DNA of 22,093 nucleotides from NCBI GenBank assembly GCA_038868255.1, contig JAWCTJ010000011.1, positions 1-22,093 on the forward strand, in the 5' to 3' direction. The DNA is from DRVV01 sp038868255 (GTDB lineage Archaea; Thermoproteota; Bathyarchaeia; Bathyarchaeales; Bathycorpusculaceae). Below, piece by piece: positions 14,451 to 19,976 of the stretch. Under the pieces are notes generated by a model. That model saw only the letters and a program-made list of their open reading frames with translations. It was not told where the DNA came from and searched no databases. The position numbers and the translations under genes are program-made. Position 1 is the stretch's first letter. Every line of letters begins with the position of its first letter.

Positions 14451-15566
14451 TCACTTGCGCAGCTGCTGTCCATTGTAGGTTATCAAACGGATTGTAGCCT
14501 CATTATGCCTAACGACACTTGACGGCAGCGGAACATAGTGTAACTCAGAAGCGTAGTTTTGTCCCTCATGTATGGCCCACCATAAGAAATCCGTCAGAGC
14601 CTTTGCAGCAGCTTCATTCATGTTTGGCAGAACGTTTAACTCTTTGTATACTAGGATGTAGGAGAAGCTTGTTATTGGGTAGGCGCCCTTGGCCTGCTTG
14701 TTTCCGGCTAAACTGTCAACTATCGAGACTTTTGCCCAGCTTTCGTCACCCTTCGGCAGGGCAACAGCAGCGTAATCTGCAGCTTTAGCGAAAGATTCGA
14801 TGCTTGGTTCAATGAACTCGCCAGCAGCGTTTCGCACGCTACCATATGCCAAATTATTTTTCTTCGCGTAGGTGAATTCCACGTACCCTATGGAGTAAGG
14901 GGTTTGCTGAACAAGAGCAGATACTCCATCGTTTCCTTTACCTCCTAAGCCTACAGGCCAGTTTACTGAAGTGCCCTTTCCAACAGTTTCTTTCCATTTT
15001 GGGCTAACGTTGGACAGGTAGCTTGTCCAAATGAATGTTGTTCCACTTCCATCTGACCTGTGCACCACTACTATTTGCTGGTTTGGTAAGTTCACATCAG
15101 GGTTTATTGTGGCTATTTGCAGGTCATTCCATTGGGTAATTTCTCCTAGGTAAATGCCTGCCAAGATTTCTCCGGTGAATTTTAACCCCTTTTGTACACC
15201 TGGAATATTGTAGATTGGAACAACTCCGCCTATAGTTATGGGTATATGTAAGGTGTTAGGGGCTTTTTCGGCTTGTGCGCCAGTTAAGGGCGCGTCGCTG
15301 GCTGCAAAATATACTGTTTTCTCGGTGTGCTGCTGGATTCCTCCACCGCTTCCAATTCCCTGGTAGTTAACTTGGATGTTAGGCTTAATCTTATGATATT
15401 CGGCGGCCCATTTGTCAATTAGCGGGAAGGGGAAGGTTGCTCCAGCACCATTTAGAGTTATTGTCGGCTCCTGCTGAGTACTTGTTAATGTATTGTATGC
15501 GAAAATGCTGACGATTGCCAGGACAACCAATAGTATTGGAATTGCAATTTTATACGTTATTTTCAT
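14451..15566 (-). CDS. pstS: Phosphate-binding protein PstS
   Basis: A 371-residue extracytoplasmic phosphate receptor. Residues 1-24 form a signal/anchor helix (IAIPILLVVLAIVSIFAY) without a lipobox cysteine, so it is probably held by the helix rather than a lipid. Phosphate-site motifs are visible: LNGAGATFPFPL (about 38-49), YQGIGSGGGI, AASDAPLTG and HRSDGSGTTFIW. ATG 15566 follows GAGGT closely. First gene of the pst operon; its promoter shares a 67-base region with the divergent AbrB-PhoU regulator, so phosphate-dependent control is likely. Confidence 0.96.
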   Translation of the reverse strand: MKITYKIAIPILLVVLAIVSIFAYNTLTSTQQEPTITLNGAGATFPFPLIDKWAAEYHKIKPNIQVNYQGIGSGGGIQQHTEKTVYFAASDAPLTGAQAEKAPNTLHIPITIGGVVPIYNIPGVQKGLKFTGEILAGIYLGEITQWNDLQIATINPDVNLPNQQIVVVHRSDGSGTTFIWTSYLSNVSPKWKETVGKGTSVNWPVGLGGKGNDGVSALVQQTPYSIGYVEFTYAKKNNLAYGSVRNAAGEFIEPSIESFAKAADYAAVALPKGDESWAKVSIVDSLAGNKQAKGAYPITSFSYILVYKELNVLPNMNEAAAKALTDFLWWAIHEGQNYASELHYVPLPSSVVRHNEATIRLITYNGQQLRK

Positions 15567-15601
15567 ATACCTCGCCTTTTGTATTGTTTAGAGTTAGAAA
15601 A

Positions 15602-15635
15602 ATCTATATACCTTATCCAAATAAACAATATAGAT
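15602..15635. promoter_or_regulatory. Divergent pst promoter with 8-bp inverted repeat
   Basis: ATCTATAT (15602-15609) and ATATAGAT (15628-15635) are exact reverse complements with 18 bases between. The left arm is also the TATA box for the rightward gene, 25-30 bases before its ATG at 15634 (leaderless), and on the other strand supplies a TATA for pstS at about 40 bases. A further ATATAGA occurs at 15647-15653. A regulator bound here would block both promoters. Sequence seen; operator role inferred. Confidence 0.5.
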
Positions 15636-16704
15636 GGAAATTCACTATATAGAAGGGATTGGATTGAACGAGACGATGGAGGAGATGAGGAAAATCCAGT
15701 TCACCGGAAAATCTACATACATAGTTTCCCTCCCCAAAAAATGGGTAACCTCGCTGGGCCTAAAAGCTGGAAGCCAAATAATAGTATCTCAAAAAGACAG
15801 CTCGCTAATTCTAACCCCTAAAGAAATGGCTAAGCTCCAGGTCCAGCCCACGGAGGCCACAATAACCTTTTCAGGCAAAGACAGCCCAGACATGATAGTT
15901 AGGAAAATAATCTCCACATATCTAGTGGGCTACAGCATCATCATATTGCGAACAAAAGACGAGCCCATGCGTGCCACACAAAGAAACGCGATAAAAGAGC
16001 TCACTAGGAAAATGCTGGTTGGCACCGAAATAACATCCGAGTCTTCAGGTGAAATTAAATTACAGGTTTTGATAAGTTATCCAGAACTGCCAGTGGAGGA
16101 TGCATTAAGACGCATTTGTCTAATCGCTTCGTCAATGCATGAAGATGCAATGCAGGCCTTAAAAAACTTGGATAAGAAACTAGCGCAAGAAGTCATCAAT
16201 TTAGATGATGAAGTTGACCGTTTCAGCCTCTACATAATACGGCAGTTAAAGGCGGCAGTGCAGAACGAAAAAATCCTCAAAAGTATTGGGCTTGCCCAAC
16301 CACGGGACTGCCTTGGATATAGAGTGATCGTAAAGTTTGTGGAAAGAATAGCTGACCACGCTACAAGAATCGCAGAAAACATCTCAAATCTAACTGAGAA
16401 GCCCAATGAAAAAGTCTTCAAGGCTATCTCTAAAGTGAGCATTTTCGCAAGAAGCTTATTTGAAGACTCAATAAAATCATTGTTCAGAAAGGACTACACC
16501 TTAGCTGATGATGTGGTTTCAAAGGCAGAAAGCGTCACATCACTCGAGGAAAATGCAATAAAAGAGGTTCAAACTGAAATAGCACAAGCCGACCTTTCAA
16601 GTATAAGGATTATAATGGAGAGTCTGCGGAGAACAGCAGAGTATGCAAGTGACATCGCGGAAGTTGTACTAAACCTAAACGTCGCGCAAATCATCGCAAC
16701 ATAG
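15634..16704 (+). CDS. AbrB-PhoU fusion, phosphate-responsive transcriptional regulator
   Basis: A 356-residue protein with an N-terminal SpoVT/AbrB-type DNA-binding domain (about 18-62: RKIQFTGKSTYIVSLPKKWV, then LGLKAGSQIIV) joined to a linker and two PhoU helical repeats (from about 150: SSMHEDAMQALKNLDKKLAQ; then VIVKFVERIADHATRIAENI, and a final RRTAEYASDIAEVVL). This architecture is common in archaea and links phosphate status to DNA binding. It is divergent from pstS with only 67 bases between, including an inverted repeat, so it most likely regulates the pst operon and itself. ATG 15634 is leaderless behind TATA 15602-15610; ATG 15676 or 15685 are alternatives just before the AbrB domain. 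Confidence 0.92.
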   Translation: MEIHYIEGIGLNETMEEMRKIQFTGKSTYIVSLPKKWVTSLGLKAGSQIIVSQKDSSLILTPKEMAKLQVQPTEATITFSGKDSPDMIVRKIISTYLVGYSIIILRTKDEPMRATQRNAIKELTRKMLVGTEITSESSGEIKLQVLISYPELPVEDALRRICLIASSMHEDAMQALKNLDKKLAQEVINLDDEVDRFSLYIIRQLKAAVQNEKILKSIGLAQPRDCLGYRVIVKFVERIADHATRIAENISNLTEKPNEKVFKAISKVSIFARSLFEDSIKSLFRKDYTLADDVVSKAESVTSLEENAIKEVQTEIAQADLSSIRIIMESLRRTAEYASDIAEVVLNLNVAQIIAT

Positions 16705-16995
16705 CAATCTCCTCGAAATTCAATATCGCGTTAAGGAAAGCTGAAGTGAATGGTTGACGCATCATATATCCTTCACCATTCTGTGGAATTGGCTGTCTAG
16801 ACTTCAAAAGCGCCCTTTTTCGCTTACTCCCAGTTGATTTTAACCTCTCGTATATTACAGCAGATTTTGATCAAGAAGTTAAAATCTGAACATAGCGTAT
16901 AAAGGCGAATATTGGTCATTATTTTCCATCAGGGGATAAAGGCCATTCCAAGGGGATTCCAAAAATAGTGGTCTGAAATATAATTCGGTGGCATT
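16705..16995. other. Non-coding region with several possible hairpins
   Basis: No gene is seen. Three inverted repeats occur: GAATGGT/ACCATTC (16748-16754 with 16775-16781), GATTTTAAC/GTTAAAATC (16836-16844 with 16878-16886) and CAGATTTT/AAAATCTG (16861-16868 with 16881-16888). The last two share their right arm and so exclude each other. The region lies between two convergent genes; it may hold their terminators or a small RNA. Confidence 0.4.
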
Positions 16996-17244
16996 TCAGA
17001 GTTTCGATGTCATGATGATATTTTCTTCTTTTTCCTGTGCAGCATGGCTATATCTGCAGTTTTTATCTTTGCAAAATGCCCCTCTGTTGCATGCCCAGGT
17101 TATCTGAACATAGTTACTGTGCCATATGATCTTTATCGGTGCAATTATGACCGTTTTGCGTGTGACATTCCCGTTTTCATCTGTCCAGTTAAAACATGGA
17201 ACCGATGCCGGAGACATTGAATTATCCAAATCATGTTTAAGCAT
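16996..17244 (-). CDS. Small protein with a CCCH zinc-finger pattern
   Basis: 82 residues, not recognised as a known archaeal family. The C-terminal part reads CNRGAFCKDKNCRYSH, that is C-x5-C-x4-C-x3-H (Cys52, Cys58, Cys63, His67). This spacing is typical of eukaryotic RNA-binding CCCH fingers of the Nab2/ZC3H14 kind. The preceding part has a hydrophobic strand (TVIIAPIKIIW), and the tail is charged (AAQEKEENIIM). ATG 17244 has GGTGA upstream (GGTGAAATAATG), a ribosome site like those of neighbouring genes, which supports real translation. It lies 43 bases downstream of the substrate-binding-protein gene on the same strand and may share its transcript. A chance ORF remains possible given the short length. 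Confidence 0.5.
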   Translation of the reverse strand: MLKHDLDNSMSPASVPCFNWTDENGNVTRKTVIIAPIKIIWHSNYVQITWACNRGAFCKDKNCRYSHAAQEKEENIIMTSKL

Positions 17245-17287
17245 TATTTCACCATCCCACCGGACTTTTCATAGTGCCTCTCAGAGT

Positions 17288-18442
17288 TTACGGGTATGCA
17301 TAGGTTCCTTCAAGCGGTAACCCAAGGAATTCTTGAACAAGCTGTGAATGGATTACTTCGGGATTTATATCGTTGAATAAGTTCGGATGAAGCCACTTCG
17401 CCCAGTAAAGAAGCCCAACAGGATATCTGAAGCCTTGCATAATGTTGGGGTCATAAAGGAATATTTTATTATTCACGATCGCATTCACATACCGAAGTTC
17501 TGGTCTGTTTTTTATCTTTTCATATAGTTCTGGGTAGTCCGGATCCCAGGACATTTTCATCCTGATTATCATATCCGGATTTTTGTCCACAACAAATTCC
17601 GGACTAACTATGGGATAAGGTGTTGTAAGATCTGCTGCTATATTTATGGCCCCTACAAACTCCAGTAGTTCATTAGCAATACTTCCGTATGCAGCGGTAT
17701 TCCATTCGCGGAAAATTTCAAAGTAAACTTTTGGTTTTTCACTTTCTGAGATGTTGGATAACCTAATTTTTATTAAGTTTTCATAATATTCTATGAACTC
17801 GATAAGTCTTCGAGCTCTTTCCTCGACACCTAACAGCGTTCCAAGGTTCCTTATACATTCCTTTACTCTGCTAGGACTGCTTGTTTCATCTACATAAACG
17901 GCTATACCCACTGCTTCAAGGGTTTTTCTGGTATCGTTTTCGTCATATACCAAATTTGTATTGGCAACCAGTAGATCAGGTTTTAGCTCCAATATTTGTT
18001 CTAGAGGCGGATGGTATGAATGGGGTGCTACCACGGGCCTATTTAGAACTTCTGGTGGAAATTCAGAATAGGAGTCTCGTCCTATAATCTTGTCTCCGCA
18101 TCCTAAGGCATATATGAGCTCTGTCATTCCAGATGAGAGGCTGATAATAGTTCTTGCAGGAGCTTGCAAGGTTACGTTAACACCTTGCCAATCCACAACA
18201 GAAAGTAAACTTTGAGTTTCGCTTTCCACAGAAACGTTACCCGTCTGGTTTTCGGTGCGTTTCGATTCTGATGTTTCTATGCCTTGAGACTCAGGAATTC
18301 CAGTATGCTGTTGAGAAGTTTGTTCCGATGTTTCATGCGTACTTTCAACGGAAGTATCTTGAGGCAGCCTTGTGAAAAGTGTAGATACTGCTACTATTGC
18401 GATGATGGTTATGGCTATTAGGATTATATGCGTTTTCCTCAT
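17288..18442 (-). CDS. ABC transporter substrate-binding protein (iron/cobalamin class)
   Basis: 384 residues. A signal/anchor helix (about 5-25, HIILIAITIIAIVAVSTLF) is followed by a Ser/Thr/Glu/Gln-rich linker (about 27-80) that would hold the domain off the membrane, then a periplasmic-binding-protein type 2 fold of the BtuF/FhuD class: RTIISLSSGMTELIYALGCG, VVAPHSYHPPLEQILELKPDLLVA, and a C-terminal NKIFLYDPNIMQGFRYPVGLLYWAKWLHPNLF. Ligands of this class are cobalamin, siderophores, haem or metal chelates. The divergent cobN-like gene makes a cobalt/cobalamin or metal-tetrapyrrole ligand plausible; this is inference. ATG 18442 follows GGTGGG. No permease or ATPase gene is present on this side in the window. 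Confidence 0.88.
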   Translation of the reverse strand: MRKTHIILIAITIIAIVAVSTLFTRLPQDTSVESTHETSEQTSQQHTGIPESQGIETSESKRTENQTGNVSVESETQSLLSVVDWQGVNVTLQAPARTIISLSSGMTELIYALGCGDKIIGRDSYSEFPPEVLNRPVVAPHSYHPPLEQILELKPDLLVANTNLVYDENDTRKTLEAVGIAVYVDETSSPSRVKECIRNLGTLLGVEERARRLIEFIEYYENLIKIRLSNISESEKPKVYFEIFREWNTAAYGSIANELLEFVGAINIAADLTTPYPIVSPEFVVDKNPDMIIRMKMSWDPDYPELYEKIKNRPELRYVNAIVNNKIFLYDPNIMQGFRYPVGLLYWAKWLHPNLFNDINPEVIHSQLVQEFLGLPLEGTYAYP

Positions 18443-18495
18443 TTTCCCACCATATTGGTTGGATTATCCACCCATAAGTTACCTCTACACAAGAA

Positions 18496-18505
18496 TTTAT
18501 ATTTT
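18496..18505 (-). promoter_or_regulatory. TATA box of the substrate-binding-protein gene
   Basis: AAAATATAAA on the minus strand lies 54-63 bases before ATG 18442. It would start transcription near 18474, leaving a short leader that carries the GGTGGG ribosome site at 18446-18451. Confidence 0.45.
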
Positions 18506-18565
18506 GCTTAACTTAAATTTAATTTAGGTTGATTAGCTGGCAAATTAAACTTTCATTTAACTTTA

Positions 18566-18591
18566 GTTCAACAATTTTTATAAAATTGAAC
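18566..18591 (+). promoter_or_regulatory. cobN promoter: TATA box inside a GTTCAA/TTGAAC inverted repeat
   Basis: GTTCAA (18566-18571) and TTGAAC (18586-18591) flank TTTTTATAAAA (18575-18585), the probable TATA box, whose expected start site near 18606 leaves a short leader with GGTGA at 18611-18615. A second motif, TTTAGGTTGATTAG (from 18523), lies on the other side, and AACTTT occurs twice 11 bases apart (18548-18564). A metal- or cobalamin-responsive repressor is a reasonable guess. Confidence 0.45.
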
Positions 18592-18619
18592 CTTAGTCAT
18601 AGCGAATAAAGGTGACCGG

Positions 18620-19975
18620 ATGGAAATCGCAAAGATAACGATGGTGGATTATAAGCTTGGGCCTTCACTCTATGAGGCCGTTAAGAGGGTCAATGAGCTT
18701 TTGGGTGGAAAATTGCATTTTCAATTCTATGACACTCGCGAAGTCGATAATGGATTAGTAGATTATGAAAGATTCCGCGGAGATCTAAGAGATTCCCATG
18801 TGGTTTTACTCAATATCATGGGTGGCGACACAGTAAGCAAGATTGTTTGTGAAGAGCTGTCCAATACCGACAACACCGTAGTGGTTCTGGTGGGTGGCTC
18901 ATCAGAAATAGTCAGCCTTACAAGGCTTGGAAGTTTTTCTTTTAAAATGCTTTCACGTTTAGGTATGGGCAAAAGAAAAGCTGATTATGGCGCCATATTA
19001 AAAATGCGTGAGCGTTTTGAAAGAATAGGCAGAAATTTACCCTTCAGTTTTTTAAAGCATGCACGAAATTATGTATTACTGCTTAAGTACTACGAAAATC
19101 CAACAGTTGAAAACTATTATGCCATGCTACTTTTACTAATAAAAGAATACTGCAAACTAAAGATAGACGCTGAGATACCTGAACCCATAGTATTGCCTTC
19201 CATGGGCGTCATGAACTTCAAATCAGGAGACGTGTACACCGACATAAATGATTATTTAACTATGTATGAGCATAAGGATCGTCCACTAGTAGGAATTCTA
19301 TTCTATGGTGGACATCATCATGAAGAATCCTATCCCGCGGCGAAACTTCTAACCGAAAAACTTGAAAGCTCTGGATTCGGTGTTATTCCAGTATTCTCTA
19401 GTGACCTAAGGTACTACTTGGCAATAGATCGTTTTTTCTTTATCGGGGGCAAGCCCATAGTTGAGCTCATCATTGATCTTCTATGGTTTAGATTTGCGGG
19501 AGGACCCATAGGAGGAGACCATAATCTAACTTTAAGTGCGCTTACTAGGTTAAATGTACCAATACTGCACAGCGTGCAACTTCACTCCAGAACTACTGAT
19601 GAGTGGCTATGTTCAAGGCAGGGTTTATCTCCAATAGAAATAGTGACAAGCGTCACTTTGCCAGAACTAGATGGCAGAATTGAACCAACTGTAACACACG
19701 GCCCTACCAGAAAAACTCTTGAAGACGTCAAGATTGAAGAATATCAAGTTATAGAAGAACGCGTTGAGAAACTGGTAAGAAGAGCCAAAAGCTGGGTTAA
19801 CCTTAGAAATAAACGTAACAGCGAAAAAAGAATTGCCATAATAATTTACAATTACCCTCCAGGCGAAGAAAACCTTGGAAAGGTGGAGGGGCTCGAAATT
19901 TTCAAAAGCTTATCCAAGTTATTGCAAGCCATGAAAGAGAGAGGTTACACAATACCCGAAGACCTCCCCCCCTGA
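18620..19975 (+). CDS. cobN: CobN-like cobaltochelatase large subunit, N-terminal part (frame ends at TGA after C7)
   Basis: CobN is the large, porphyrin-binding subunit of cobalt chelatase (related to magnesium chelatase H), working with ChlI/ChlD-type ATPase subunits in cobalamin or other metallo-tetrapyrrole synthesis. These 451 residues hold the N-terminal region, with LLNIMGGD, PLVGILFYGGHHHEESYPAA, and FAGGPIGGDHNLTLSALTRLNVPILHSVQL followed by TVTHGP. The ATG at 18620 has GGTGA four bases upstream. The frame stops at TGA 19973-19975, directly after CCC CCC, in the middle of the conserved RGYTIPEDLPP segment. The CobN sequence goes on without loss in the +1 frame. Alone this part would lack the catalytic-core region, so the gene is frameshifted or decoded by recoding. 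Confidence 0.88.
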   Translation: MEIAKITMVDYKLGPSLYEAVKRVNELLGGKLHFQFYDTREVDNGLVDYERFRGDLRDSHVVLLNIMGGDTVSKIVCEELSNTDNTVVVLVGGSSEIVSLTRLGSFSFKMLSRLGMGKRKADYGAILKMRERFERIGRNLPFSFLKHARNYVLLLKYYENPTVENYYAMLLLLIKEYCKLKIDAEIPEPIVLPSMGVMNFKSGDVYTDINDYLTMYEHKDRPLVGILFYGGHHHEESYPAAKLLTEKLESSGFGVIPVFSSDLRYYLAIDRFFFIGGKPIVELIIDLLWFRFAGGPIGGDHNLTLSALTRLNVPILHSVQLHSRTTDEWLCSRQGLSPIEIVTSVTLPELDGRIEPTVTHGPTRKTLEDVKIEEYQVIEERVEKLVRRAKSWVNLRNKRNSEKRIAIIIYNYPPGEENLGKVEGLEIFKSLSKLLQAMKERGYTIPEDLPP

Positions 19976-19976
19976 A
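19966..19976 (+). other. Candidate +1 frameshift site in cobN (C7 followed by TGA)
   Basis: The bases CTC CCC CCC TGA AAA (codons from 19964) end frame one. If the Pro-tRNA on CCC (19970-19972) slips one base forward it re-pairs with CCT (19971-19973), still Pro, and the next codon is GAA, giving ...LPPEKMKEILL..., a smooth CobN continuation. The stop in the A-site resembles known +1 sites (CTT TGA in prfB, TCC TGA in antizyme). A sequencing or assembly error in the C7 run, or a true mutation, would look the same. Confidence 0.6.

Noticed and set aside
17010..17017. ATGATGA resembling a C box of an archaeal C/D small RNA
   Set aside because: No properly spaced D box (CTGA) or D'/C' pair was found nearby, and it overlaps the zinc-finger ORF.
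17126..17320. 64-codon plus-strand open frame
   Set aside because: Overlaps the ends of two minus-strand genes, has no ribosome site and no recognisable motif.
18443..18619. Possible cobalamin riboswitch before cobN
   Set aside because: The predicted leader is only about 14 bases and the region is AT-rich repeats without B12-box-like structure; a protein operator fits better.
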